Below are positions 1 through 8,869 of a DNA stretch of 34,172 bases, piece by piece; position 1 is the stretch's first letter; every line of letters begins with the position of its first letter. The DNA lies in assembly GCA_004299085.1 (NCBI GenBank), contig SCQV01000353.1, positions 1 to 34,172 of the forward strand, read 5' to 3'. This stretch comes from Chitinophagaceae bacterium (GTDB taxonomy: Bacteria; Bacteroidota; Bacteroidia; Chitinophagales; Chitinophagaceae). A program made the position numbers and the translations under genes. Below the pieces are notes generated by a model. That model searched no databases. It saw only the letters and a list, made by a program, of their open reading frames with translations, and was not told the DNA's origin.

Positions 1-153
1 TATTCTAAAAGTCATATCCCTCAAGTCATACGCTATATTCAAAATCAGGAAGAGCATCATAAAAAGATTACCTTTATTGATGAATATATAAAATTCCTTG
101 AATCTTTCGGAATTGATTATAGGAGGGAATATATTTTTAAAGAACCTGAATAA
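1..153 (+). CDS. IS200/Y1-type transposase, C-terminal end (5' end outside window)
   Basis: Frame 1 is open from the first base to a TAA at 151-153 and encodes 50 residues. They match the usual C-terminus of the small single-strand HUH transposases of the IS200/IS605 group (Y1_Tnp, also called REP-associated transposases): the stretch VIRYIQNQEEHHKK, then an acidic segment (FIDEYIKFLE), then GIDYRREYIF. The catalytic HUH motif and most of the protein lie upstream of the window, so I cannot say whether the gene is intact. In the family the Y1 tyrosine sits on a C-terminal helix and the enzyme cuts one DNA strand at hairpin-marked ends. I see no IS200-type end hairpin in 154-324. A domesticated RAYT-like protein is an alternative to a mobile IS. 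Confidence 0.72.
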   Translation, partial: YSKSHIPQVIRYIQNQEEHHKKITFIDEYIKFLESFGIDYRREYIFKEPE

Positions 154-324
154 CCACACTCTGTATAAAATAACAAATATATTTTACAAAACGTTTCTCT
201 GGAACGCGTGGCTCTCATCATCCTTTAATTCTTGCATTAATAATGTGATTAATCCTAAGAATTTTTCCCCCCCATGCAGCGTTTTAGCCAAAATTATTGT
301 CTTACCAGAAAAGACGCCCAAATT

Positions 325-1584
325 ATGAAACCATTTTGGATTAAAAGGTCATTCGCAGCTTTCCCCCTGTTGCTTTTAGCTGCCGCAGGCTGCAATAAAA
401 ACCTTGTTCCCGTTTCCTCACAACCCATAAAGCTGCCTTCGGATGGAGAACAAGTTGTTGCAGCGCAGAATGAGTTTGCTTTACGCCTGTTTAAACAAAC
501 TTTACAGAATGATAACAGCGATGCCAATAAGCTCATTTCTCCGCTCAGCGTATATTTAGATCTGAGCATGGTTTATAACGGCGCTGCCGGAAGCACACAA
601 ACAGCGCTGCAGCAAGCTATGCAGCTTAATGGTATTGATACCAATCTGCTGAATCAGACAAACGAGGCGTTGATAACCGGCTTGCCGAAAGAAGATCCGG
701 CTATTCAACTAAATATAGCCAATTCTATATGGTACAAAAACCGGGGAATACAACCCTTATCTTCATTTTTAGATATTACCAACAAATATTATCAGTCTCA
801 GGTTACCGGGGCTGATTTTTCACCTGCTACAGTTACCCAAATCAATAATTGGGTAGCGGATGCTACTCATCAAAAAATAAACAGCATCATTCAACAAATT
901 GATCCTTCAGATATTATGTATCTCATCAATGCCATCTATTTTAAAGGACAATGGAAATACAGCTTCAATCCGAAGTCAACTCAAAACAACACCTTTTACA
1001 CTTCAACAGGTAAACAGGTACAGGCTCCTTTCATGTACCAGGAAGATACATTTAAATATATTTCCGACAATTCAGCGCAAATGATTGAGCTGCCTTATGG
1101 AAATGGAGATTTCAATATGTATGTCATACTTCCAAACGAAGGGATTAGTTTGCATCAATTTACCGGTTCATTTGATGAAAATACTTTAGCAGGATTTTCA
1201 CCCAATCTGAAAGCCCAAAAAGTAAAGTTGTATTTACCCAAATGGAAATACAGCTATGAAGTCAATAATATGATTCCTGAGCTAAGCAATATGGGGATGG
1301 AAGTGGCTTTTTCCAATAGAGCTGATTTCTCCAACATGTATCCTGCAGCATCAGGTATCTTCATTAACAAAGTCATTCATAAGACGTACATCGCGGTGGA
1401 TGAGCAGGGCACTGAAGCGGCTGCAGTCACTGCCATTGGGGTAGTAGCTACTTCCGTCGGTGCCGGTAGCCAGTTGCCTGTTATGGATGTCAATCGCCCT
1501 TTTCTATATGTCATTGCAGAAAAAAATACCGGCGCCATTTTATTCATCGGAGAAGTGAATAACCCGGCAGAACTATCCAATTAA
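325..1584 (+). CDS. Serpin-family serine protease inhibitor, predicted lipoprotein
   Basis: A 419-residue serpin. The start at 325 is preferred over an in-frame ATG at 274 because it begins a clean lipoprotein signal: MKPF..., a hydrophobic core, then LAAAGC with the lipidated Cys at residue 23. Family marks include the N-terminal LISPLSVYLDLSMVYNGA block, the central NAIYFKGQWKYSF segment, a reactive-loop hinge starting near residue 360 (EQGTEAAAVTAIG, small residues as in inhibitory serpins) and the C-terminal PFLYVIAEKNTGAILFIGEV signature. Serpins trap serine or cysteine proteases by a large conformational change after cleavage in the loop. The hinge looks functional, but I cannot assign the P1 residue or target. 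It probably acts on the cell surface or in the periplasm. Its stop codon lies in the ATTAAT at the left edge of the MITE-like element. Confidence 0.95.
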   Translation: MKPFWIKRSFAAFPLLLLAAAGCNKNLVPVSSQPIKLPSDGEQVVAAQNEFALRLFKQTLQNDNSDANKLISPLSVYLDLSMVYNGAAGSTQTALQQAMQLNGIDTNLLNQTNEALITGLPKEDPAIQLNIANSIWYKNRGIQPLSSFLDITNKYYQSQVTGADFSPATVTQINNWVADATHQKINSIIQQIDPSDIMYLINAIYFKGQWKYSFNPKSTQNNTFYTSTGKQVQAPFMYQEDTFKYISDNSAQMIELPYGNGDFNMYVILPNEGISLHQFTGSFDENTLAGFSPNLKAQKVKLYLPKWKYSYEVNNMIPELSNMGMEVAFSNRADFSNMYPAASGIFINKVIHKTYIAVDEQGTEAAAVTAIGVVATSVGAGSQLPVMDVNRPFLYVIAEKNTGAILFIGEVNNPAELSN

Positions 1585-1585
1585 T

Positions 1586-2058
1586 CTGTAACTTTTCCAT
1601 ATACGGAATATACGTTTTCGCTGCAAGCCACAATAGCATTTGATTTCGTTATTTTTTTATTCGATATTTAATATCCCGTAATACGGAATATGTGAGAGAG
1701 ACAAAGCTACAATATCTGAGATGAGCTAACATAACTTGAGTTTGAACAGTAATATTGTCATTATCAATTAGTTAGAGAAGAACAGGCCTGCCTGCACCCT
1801 GCAATAGCCTGAAAGGCTGGAGAATAGATAGAGGGTGGCTACTCTATGGATCAAGGGTGGATAAAGGATGGATTAAGGGTATTTAAAGCGCACTTAGAGT
1901 ATTCATGAGCCGACTTTACCCGCAGGGTTAAAGGGGAAATAAGGCTTGGCCAGGCATAGCCCATCGAACTGACGTTAACATATAGGGAAATCGGTATCGA
2001 GATTAAGAAGATCGGTGAAAATATTGGGATTTATATTCCGTAAGAAAAAAAGTTACAG
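1586..2058. mobile_element. MITE-like element, 473 bp, with imperfect 27-bp terminal inverted repeats
   Basis: This gap between two convergent genes has matching inverted ends. The left end (1586-1612) is CTGTAACTTTT, five unmatched bases, then TACGGAATATA. The right end (2032-2058), read on the minus strand, is CTGTAACTTTT, five different bases, then TACGGAATATA. That is 22 of 27 identical without gaps. ATTAAT borders both ends (1580-1585 and 2059-2064), which suits a target-site duplication, although the word is itself palindromic. A third copy of TACGGAATAT lies inside near 1682, part of CCGTAATACGG. I find no convincing ORF, so it would be non-autonomous. No matching transposase is visible in the window. 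The serpin and nupC stop codons both fall in the flanking ATTAAT copies. Confidence 0.65.
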
Positions 2059-2059
2059 A

Positions 2060-3334
2060 TTAATATAAAATACCGGCAATCGTAGCTGATAAATAGGATG
2101 CCAATGTTCCGCAAATCAAGGCTTTAAAACCTAATCTGGCCAAATCGGTTCGCCGCGAAGGTTCCAGTTCACCAATACCGCCTACCTGGATGGCAATGGA
2201 ACTGAAATTAGCGAAGCCACATAAAGCAAAGCTGACAATGATCATCGTCTTTGGATCTAAAGTGGCTTTGATAGTAGAAAGATCCATATAAGCTACAAAC
2301 TCATTGATCACCATTTTAGTACCCAGCAAAGCGCCTGCAGCATGCGCTTCATGCCAGGGGACACCCATGGCACGCGCTATCAGCGAGAAAAAGCCTCCCA
2401 AAATCTGATTCATATCCAGTGTCTTCAAATCAACATCTATGAAATTCAATGACAAACCCCAGGCTGCCAGATGATGCCCTATTCCACCTAATATCCAGTT
2501 AGCCAACGCTATCAATGCAATAAAGCCAATCAGCATAGCCGTTACATTTAATCCTATCTTTAACCCGTCACTGGCTCCGTGAGAAATGGCATCTAAAAAA
2601 TTATAAGTTGTTCTCTCCACATTGACAGACACCTTTTTCCTTGTTTCTGATTCTTCCGTTTCTGGCCAAACGATCTTAGAAATGACCAATGCGCCGGGCA
2701 TCGCCATCAGGCTGGCAGCAATCAGATACTGTGCCGGTACGCCCAACGAGATATACACTGCCATCACCCCTCCTGCGATACAAGCCATACTCCCCGTCAT
2801 AGAAGCCAGCAATTCACTCATGGTCATCCCCTTAATATATGGCTTGATTAGAATCTGCGCTTCCACCTGCCCGACAAAAGCGCTGGCCGCATTGCTTAAT
2901 GCTTCACTGCCGCTCACAGCCATAATCTTATACATGACGGTCGCAAAAACCTTCACCACCCTTTGAAGAATACCGAAATGATAAGCAACCGTTACGAGTA
3001 CAGCAACGAAAATAATAGTTGGGATAATGGTAAAGAAAAATATCAGATTATTTTCAGGGCCGAATACTTTCGTTAATAAAGGCTGGTTCACTAAAGGTCC
3101 GAAGACAAACTTAGCTCCTGCTTCCGACATATTCAGGATGGTAGTCACCTTAGCTCCAAGCCATGCAAATATTTCCTTTCCAACAGGGACTTTTAAAATG
3201 AAAAATGCCAGTACTAATTGCAATCCAAGTCCTGAAAGCACTACCCGGTAATTAATCTTCCTGCGATTGTTAGACATTAAAAAGGCTATGCCAAGAATAA
3301 CTGCTATTCCTATGAGACCCGTAAATCTTCCCAT
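2060..3334 (-). CDS. nupC: NupC-type concentrative nucleoside transporter (CNT family)
   Basis: A 424-residue, very hydrophobic inner-membrane protein of the usual size for bacterial CNT transporters, which import nucleosides with H+ or Na+. N-terminal helices lie around residues 5-20 and 32-47. The first substrate-site motif, GSEALSNAASAFVGQVEA, lies near residues 142-159 and matches the GQTEAPL region of characterised CNTs. The second diagnostic block, CGFANFSSIAIQVGGIGEL, is near the C-terminus and is followed by the LARLGFKALICGTLAS helix. The gene stands alone on the minus strand, with a 135-bp divergent spacer to the metalloprotease gene. Its stop codon lies in the ATTAAT beside the MITE-like element. 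The family is clear. Substrate and coupling ion are not shown by the sequence. Confidence 0.93.
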   Translation of the reverse strand: MGRFTGLIGIAVILGIAFLMSNNRRKINYRVVLSGLGLQLVLAFFILKVPVGKEIFAWLGAKVTTILNMSEAGAKFVFGPLVNQPLLTKVFGPENNLIFFFTIIPTIIFVAVLVTVAYHFGILQRVVKVFATVMYKIMAVSGSEALSNAASAFVGQVEAQILIKPYIKGMTMSELLASMTGSMACIAGGVMAVYISLGVPAQYLIAASLMAMPGALVISKIVWPETEESETRKKVSVNVERTTYNFLDAISHGASDGLKIGLNVTAMLIGFIALIALANWILGGIGHHLAAWGLSLNFIDVDLKTLDMNQILGGFFSLIARAMGVPWHEAHAAGALLGTKMVINEFVAYMDLSTIKATLDPKTMIIVSFALCGFANFSSIAIQVGGIGELEPSRRTDLARLGFKALICGTLASYLSATIAGILY

Positions 3335-3469
3335 TATGATAAAATGTTACTGTTACACCTGTTTGAAAAAAGAGAGTAAAGTAAATAATATTTTCAGAAT
3401 ACCGGTAACTTCATTTCGCCGTTAATAGAATAACACTTTTCTCAAAAGGCCAAAAGAACTATTTTTGGC

Positions 3470-5653
3470 ATGCATTTAAGCCTGCAACAATTGAAAAAAT
3501 TTTTACTATCCCGCATTCACTTGAAAATCCTTTGGTTTTTCTTTTTTATTGCCTGTATCGCAGCCAAGAGGCAATTGTATGCCCAGCGCACCTGTGGCAC
3601 CCCTTTAGCCATCAAACAGGCATTGGAAAAAAATCCTAAGCTGCTGGAAAAATACAGCCGGATAAAAAGTTTGGCTGTCCCGCCTGCCCGCATGCAGGAA
3701 TACCTGAGAGGCCAGGCAGTCGTTGTTGTTCCGGTAGTAGTGCATATTGTGCTGCAGAATCCCAATAGTATATCCGATGCGCAGGTACAATCACAAATCA
3801 ATGTGCTCAACGAGGACTATGATGCAGATAATGCCGATTCAGCAACCATACCCGGCGTATGGAAATCACTTTTTGGCGATATGCGCATTCAATTTTGCCT
3901 GGCAGAGCGAACCCCTGGTGGAAACCCGTCTGATGGCATTGACAGGGTTACCACTACTCAACCCATATTCAGTATCAATAATGCGGTTTCGACTGTTAAA
4001 CATGCTTCCTCGGGAGGTGCCGATGCGTGGGATCCTTCAAAATATTTGAATATATGGATCTGCAACCTGTCGGATAATACGCTGGGAGTGGGCACTCCGC
4101 CTGTATTGTATCCCGATGATGAAGAAGGTGTCGTCATTCAGTACAATGCCTTTGGCACGATTGGCAATCTGCTGCCTGCCTTTAATGAAGGCCGCACGGC
4201 TACCCACGAAATCGGGCATTACTTTAATTTATTGCATCCCTGGGGCGACGGCGACGGTTCCTGTTCTCCCGGCGATTCAGTGGCAGACACGCCACCTGAA
4301 TCACAACCGGTATATGGATGTCCCGCTTTTCCTTACCTCCAGGATCAATGCTCAACTAATTATCCGGGAGTGATGTTCAATAACTTCATGGGATATGCCA
4401 ATGACAGTTGTATGGATATGTTCACAGACGGACAGGTAGCACGCGCACAGGCAGCCTTCTTTGCCTTTCGTTCAAGCTTGCTAACCTCAGATGGTTGTCA
4501 GCCCGTGATATTAAAAAATCTGGACGCCAGGCTTCAGGGCGTAGCCTCTCCTCATGGGAAAATTTGCGATAATGAAATAGCGCCGGTAGTCACTTTAAAA
4601 AATATGGGGAAAGATACTTTAACCTCAGTAAACATAAGCTATCAGTTGAATCATGGTACTGTTCAAACATTTGCATGGACAGGAACGCTTCCTTCTTTGG
4701 ATACCGTGCAACTCGCTTTACCTGCCACCTCTGTCCAAACCGGTAATTACCTGTTAACTGCTTATACTTCCCAACCGAACGGACAAGCCGATGAGCAACT
4801 CTCCAATGATACGGCGACAGCCGGTTTTCATTTGGATCCTTTAGCGACGGTTCCTTTTACAGAAGGATTTGAAGAAGATTCTTTTCCACCTCCGGGATGG
4901 GAAATTCTCAATGATGTGGACAGCATATCGTGGCAAAAGACCCATATAGCTTCACACAGCGGTCAATATTCTGTAGTCATGAGAAATTTCGACTTTGAAG
5001 CAAACGGACCCGCGAGCAATTTAATTACGCCAGTATTTAATCTCACAAATGCGGATTCCGCATTCCTGTCATTCTATGTAGCGGCAGCAATACAGTCCGA
5101 TCCCTCTGGAAACAATCAATACTGGGATACCTTAGAAGTATTGATCAGCACTGATTGCGGACAATCCGGAACGGTGCTCTATAAAAAATGGGGTATCAAC
5201 CTGATCACGGACTCTACCCCCACCTCGCAGGGATTTGTACCCACTGCCAGCCAGTGGAGGAAAGATTCTATCAACCTGGCGCCTTATATTAAGCAAGGTA
5301 ATTTTCAGATTATTTTTAAATGCATCACCAATTTTGAAAATAATATTTATCTGGACGATATTAATCTCGCCACGCGCCAGACTAATCCCATCTTAAAAGA
5401 GCAAAAAGTATTGGTTGTCCCCAATCCGACTAACGGAGAGCTGACGGTGCAATTCCTGGGGAATCCTCCCGATTTGAAAGCAGTTTCAGTTTATAATGTT
5501 TCAGGTCAGCTACTTTACCGTAAATTTGCCGCTGCAATCAATGATCAAAACCGTATGGAATTCGATTTGTCCGGTGTCCCGGATGGCATTTACTTTATAA
5601 AAGTTTCTTATACGGATCATCAGATGGTTAAAAAAATAATTAAGATAAAATGA
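3470..5653 (+). CDS. Secreted M43-family (pappalysin-like) metalloprotease with T9SS sorting domain
   Basis: A 727-residue protein. A long basic N-terminus and hydrophobic core (to about residue 39, ending YAQ) form a signal peptide. The zinc site is HEIGHYFNLLHPWG, with His246, Glu247, His250 and His256, and the Met-turn is FMGYANDSCMDMFTDGQ near residue 307. Both are typical of the cytophagalysin/pappalysin M43B group, which cleaves extracellular protein. Beta-rich modules follow: an Ig/CARDB-like one (about 365-460) and a cleaved-adhesin-like one (about 465-640). The last ~80 residues (VVPNPTNGELTVQF ... VYNVSGQLLYR ... GIYFIKV ... KIIKIK) are a type A T9SS sorting domain, so the enzyme should be exported by type IX secretion. 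Its TGA overlaps the mqnE ATG (ATGA). Confidence 0.93.
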   Translation: MHLSLQQLKKFLLSRIHLKILWFFFFIACIAAKRQLYAQRTCGTPLAIKQALEKNPKLLEKYSRIKSLAVPPARMQEYLRGQAVVVVPVVVHIVLQNPNSISDAQVQSQINVLNEDYDADNADSATIPGVWKSLFGDMRIQFCLAERTPGGNPSDGIDRVTTTQPIFSINNAVSTVKHASSGGADAWDPSKYLNIWICNLSDNTLGVGTPPVLYPDDEEGVVIQYNAFGTIGNLLPAFNEGRTATHEIGHYFNLLHPWGDGDGSCSPGDSVADTPPESQPVYGCPAFPYLQDQCSTNYPGVMFNNFMGYANDSCMDMFTDGQVARAQAAFFAFRSSLLTSDGCQPVILKNLDARLQGVASPHGKICDNEIAPVVTLKNMGKDTLTSVNISYQLNHGTVQTFAWTGTLPSLDTVQLALPATSVQTGNYLLTAYTSQPNGQADEQLSNDTATAGFHLDPLATVPFTEGFEEDSFPPPGWEILNDVDSISWQKTHIASHSGQYSVVMRNFDFEANGPASNLITPVFNLTNADSAFLSFYVAAAIQSDPSGNNQYWDTLEVLISTDCGQSGTVLYKKWGINLITDSTPTSQGFVPTASQWRKDSINLAPYIKQGNFQIIFKCITNFENNIYLDDINLATRQTNPILKEQKVLVVPNPTNGELTVQFLGNPPDLKAVSVYNVSGQLLYRKFAAAINDQNRMEFDLSGVPDGIYFIKVSYTDHQMVKKIIKIK

Positions 5654-6834
5654 GTGCACAACCCGATAAGCAACGTGTGGAATATTTATTAAACCACAGT
5701 TCTCCAACTAAGAAAATAAAACATATAGCGGAGAAAATTTTTGGAGAAGAAAGAATAACTCCGGAAGAGGGAGCATTGCTTTTTGAAGAAGCCCCACTTC
5801 CTTTTCTTGGCACCCTGGCAAATTATGTAAGGGAAAAACGGGCGGGTGATAAAACATATTTTAACCGAAACTTCCACATTGAGCCTACGAATGTCTGCGT
5901 TTTCTCCTGCTCTTTCTGCTCTTATTCGCGGTTATACAAGCACAGGGAAGATGGATGGGAACTATCGGCAGATGATATGCTGGATATGGTCAAAAAATAC
6001 GATGATCAGCCAATTACCGAAGTACATATTGTCGGCGGAGTACATCCGAAATTAAATCTTGACTTTTTCTGCGATGTCATACGGCGTATCAAAGCACACC
6101 GGCCGGAGTTGCATGTGAAAGGCTTTACTGCGGTCGAGCTGGATTATATGTTCCGCAAAGCAAAGGTAAGCGTGGAAGAAGGGTTGATAAAATTAAAAGA
6201 AGCGGGGCTGCAATCTATGCCTGGCGGGGGGGCAGAAATCTTTCATCCCGATATTCGCCGACAAATTTGTGCAGATAAAGTGGACGCTGAAGGCTGGCTC
6301 AAAATTCATGAATCCGCGCACCGGCTGGGAATACCCACTAATGCCACGATGTTATACGGCCATATTGAAAACTATTTTCATCGTATTGACCATCTGGAGA
6401 GATTAAGACAACTGCAGGATAAAACATACGGCTTCAATGCTTTTATCCCTTTAAAATTCCGCAACAAGAACAACGATATGTCTCATGTACCCGAATCAAG
6501 TATTGTGGAAGACTTGAAGATGTATGCCGTGGCGCGTTTATACTTAGATAATTTTCCCCATATCAAAGCATACTGGGCCATGCTGGGCAGGCAAACAACG
6601 CAACTGACACTTGCTTATGGCGTGGATGATGTGGATGGAACCATTGATGACACCACTAAGATTTATTCCATGGCAGGCGCCGAAGAACAGCATCCGGGCA
6701 TGAGTACGGAGGAATTAGTGATGCTGATAAAAAAGGCAGGAAGAAGACCCATTGAGAGAGATACAGTTTATCATGAATTGCATGATTATTCAGAGAAGGA
6801 TTTTAACGGCAAGCAAATGGAAACTATAAGCTAA
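5650..6834 (+). CDS. mqnE: Aminofutalosine synthase MqnE (radical SAM)
   Basis: A 394-residue radical SAM enzyme of the futalosine route to menaquinone. MqnE joins an adenosyl radical to the MqnA product (3-[(1-carboxyvinyl)oxy]benzoate) to give aminofutalosine. The 4Fe-4S site is Cys83-x3-Cys87-x2-Cys90 in NVCVFSCSFCSYSR. Further family marks are EVHIVGGVHPKLNLDFF, the GGGAEIFHP segment, NATMLYGHIE and FNAFIPLKFRNKNNDMSH. Length is normal for MqnE, and the GGVHP/GGGAEIF wording fits MqnE better than its paralogue MqnC. The start overlaps the preceding protease stop by 4 bp, so translation may be coupled although the two functions look unrelated. No other menaquinone gene is nearby. A run of seven G lies in codons around 6226-6232. 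Confidence 0.93.
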   Translation: MSAQPDKQRVEYLLNHSSPTKKIKHIAEKIFGEERITPEEGALLFEEAPLPFLGTLANYVREKRAGDKTYFNRNFHIEPTNVCVFSCSFCSYSRLYKHREDGWELSADDMLDMVKKYDDQPITEVHIVGGVHPKLNLDFFCDVIRRIKAHRPELHVKGFTAVELDYMFRKAKVSVEEGLIKLKEAGLQSMPGGGAEIFHPDIRRQICADKVDAEGWLKIHESAHRLGIPTNATMLYGHIENYFHRIDHLERLRQLQDKTYGFNAFIPLKFRNKNNDMSHVPESSIVEDLKMYAVARLYLDNFPHIKAYWAMLGRQTTQLTLAYGVDDVDGTIDDTTKIYSMAGAEEQHPGMSTEELVMLIKKAGRRPIERDTVYHELHDYSEKDFNGKQMETIS

Positions 6835-6889
6835 AATATAATCAGTCATTAAAGTTTCTTACCTCCTTTATCTATAAAGTTCTGAACAG

Positions 6890-7732
6890 ATGACCTACCT
6901 GAAATGCTCCCATTGCGGATATTTGAATCCATTAACAGGACAGTACCAAACTTTTTGTCAAAACTGCAACAAGAAGCTGGAAAATAATTTTTCAGATTGG
7001 CATAAGTTGCATCCGGATAAATCATTCGAAGATTTCAAAGCAATTTTTGGCCAAACGGAAGAAATGGTTTTGCCACAAAAACATTCGCACAGGAAGTCAA
7101 GGTTTTTTAAAAAAGATGCGAATGGGAAAACAAAGGTTCTTTGGGGAGCATTAATCGGGTTCGCAATCATGATGTTTTTCATGACCTTTGTATGGAATCA
7201 GGGGTCGAAGATTTTTGAATCCTTTTTATTTGACAAAACTTCTAAAATATTATTAAGCAATCCATGGCAAACTGTGACTCCTGGAAATACCGGATTAACC
7301 TTCTCCACTCCACTTAAACTAAATGAATTTAACCAGGAACTTCCATCACAGGTTAGAAGGCGGTTTGAATTTGTTAAAAGTTATTCAACCGACAAAAGTC
7401 AACCATTACAAATAGCTGTGACTATTATGAAATTAAAACCTCCTTTAAAAGCAAGACTACAGGAAGGTGCAAATGGAGCCGTCGGAGAAATGATGAACCA
7501 GCCAGATGTTTCACAATTCACATATAATGACAGCCAGACTGCTATCTCCGATATTCCTGCTATCCTTCAATCGGGTTCTTACTTATGGCAAAATACTGAT
7601 AAGATTCATTTCAGGAATCTGGTTATAACAAGAGAAAGGACTGCATGGCAGATTACGATTTTGTATAAAGCGGATGATCCATCAGGAGAAGAAGTAGCTG
7701 ATAGCATTATTCATTCCATTTCTATTCAGTAA
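6890..7732 (+). CDS. Zinc-ribbon, single-pass membrane protein of unknown function
   Basis: A 280-residue protein not recognised beyond its layout. Residues 1-30 form a zinc ribbon (Cys6-x2-Cys9 and Cys23-x2-Cys26). A soluble linker rich in Lys and His follows, then one membrane helix at about 83-102 (VLWGALIGFAIMMFFMTFVW). The last ~175 residues look globular and extracytoplasmic, with an opening reminiscent of PsbP/LpqN-like lipoprotein folds (WQTVTPGNTGLTFSTPLKLN). That resemblance is weak and I do not assign a family. The gene follows mqnE by 55 bp and ends 22 bp from the convergent channel gene. The topology (cytoplasmic ribbon, outside domain) would suit a sensor or envelope protein, but this is inference. 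Confidence 0.7.
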   Translation: MTYLKCSHCGYLNPLTGQYQTFCQNCNKKLENNFSDWHKLHPDKSFEDFKAIFGQTEEMVLPQKHSHRKSRFFKKDANGKTKVLWGALIGFAIMMFFMTFVWNQGSKIFESFLFDKTSKILLSNPWQTVTPGNTGLTFSTPLKLNEFNQELPSQVRRRFEFVKSYSTDKSQPLQIAVTIMKLKPPLKARLQEGANGAVGEMMNQPDVSQFTYNDSQTAISDIPAILQSGSYLWQNTDKIHFRNLVITRERTAWQITILYKADDPSGEEVADSIIHSISIQ

Positions 7733-7754
7733 TATACTAATAAGCCAGCCATTT

Positions 7755-8858
7755 TCATTCATTATCTCCCAGCCATTCATCCACGATCCTGTCCACTCTG
7801 CCGGACTCCTGCAATTGAAGCAAGGCAATATCCAACGGATGTATTAAGGTGGTTTTTAAGGGCAGTGCAAATCCATATCCCTGCCGCACATATTCCGCAG
7901 TGGAAACATTCACACTGTTATCATGATGCTCTTTCAGAAAATATAAAATCTGCGGACGATCAAAAACAACTGCTTCCACCTTTCGGTTTTTCAACAGCGC
8001 ATATCCTTCTTTTAAAGTCTCCACCGGAACCGTCTTAGCTCCATATTTATCAATAAAAGCTTCTGCCGGTGAATGGGGGACGACCGCCACCTTTTTACCG
8101 CTTAATTGGTCAGCAGTAGAAATAACCGTAGTACCCAAGCCGGTCAAAGTCAACGTGCTGGCTATCCCGGCCACCATGGTGGTCGCAAAGATAATGGAGA
8201 CCACCATCCAACATCCGGCAATCACCCTACCTTTGAAAGTAACCGGCGCCTTGTCTCCATATCCGGTAGTGGACATGGTAACAATAGCGCACCACATTCC
8301 GTCACCAATTCCACGCACAATCTCCGGATCAAATTGTCCGGGGTTTTTTTCGTGCTCAGCCAGCCATAACAGAAAGCCAACCCCTGCAAGGATGAGCATA
8401 AAAACACCGGCCGCTGCAAAGAATTTTGCACTGAAAAACGGTTTTATTCTTTGCCAGACCGATGGTTCATCCAAACGGGACAGAATAGATAAGCTGGACT
8501 GGTAATAGGGCTGGGAAAACCTGGCGGCTTTTTCTCTTTCTGATGTAATACTTACAGGGCCGACTACCGCATCTATCTGGCCGGAAGCCAAAGCATCCAG
8601 CGCAGAAGGCACATCCACAAAAGTCTTGAAACTATATTTCCAACCTAAATTAGAGGCTAATGCCTGCCAGATTTCCAACGATACACCCGCTCCATTCTGA
8701 GGATTAACAATGAAAGGAGCCGTACCTGCAATACCTACTACGAAATTTTTAGGAGGCTTTTCTGCAGAAGTATTTTGTGCCAGTGCGCTACAAGAAAAAA
8801 TCAAAAGGAAAAGGAAAAAAATCGGAAAATATCGTATGACTAACTTCATTTTATGCAT
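7755..8858 (-). CDS. GluR0-like ligand-gated potassium channel
   Basis: A 367-residue protein in which a periplasmic substrate-binding domain is split by an ion-channel pore, the architecture of prokaryotic glutamate receptors such as GluR0. A signal peptide (about 1-28) is followed by binding-domain half S1 (about 37-127: GIAGTAPFI, then the AVVGPVSITSEREKAARFSQPYY block typical of SBP_bac_3). Next come TM1 (about 146-166), a pore loop with the K+ filter TTGYGD at 197-202, TM2 (about 212-235), and half S2 (about 245-360: KVAVVPHSPAEAFI, AVVFDRPQILYFL, YGFALP). Family knowledge predicts amino-acid-gated K+ flux. The ligand is unknown. ATGs at 8858 and 8849 are both possible starts. It lies 11 bp downstream of the DNA glycosylase gene on the same strand and is probably co-transcribed. 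Confidence 0.9.
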   Translation of the reverse strand: MHKMKLVIRYFPIFFLFLLIFSCSALAQNTSAEKPPKNFVVGIAGTAPFIVNPQNGAGVSLEIWQALASNLGWKYSFKTFVDVPSALDALASGQIDAVVGPVSITSEREKAARFSQPYYQSSLSILSRLDEPSVWQRIKPFFSAKFFAAAGVFMLILAGVGFLLWLAEHEKNPGQFDPEIVRGIGDGMWCAIVTMSTTGYGDKAPVTFKGRVIAGCWMVVSIIFATTMVAGIASTLTLTGLGTTVISTADQLSGKKVAVVPHSPAEAFIDKYGAKTVPVETLKEGYALLKNRKVEAVVFDRPQILYFLKEHHDNSVNVSTAEYVRQGYGFALPLKTTLIHPLDIALLQLQESGRVDRIVDEWLGDNE

Positions 8859-8869
8859 ATTTTATATAC

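Noticed and set aside
274-324. Upstream ATG extending the serpin by 17 residues
   Set aside because: The extra residues precede a clear lipoprotein signal that begins at 325; a 17-residue polar extension would spoil it.
98-328. 76-codon frame near the left edge
   Set aside because: It overlaps the transposase end and the serpin start in another frame, has low-complexity composition and no recognisable family.
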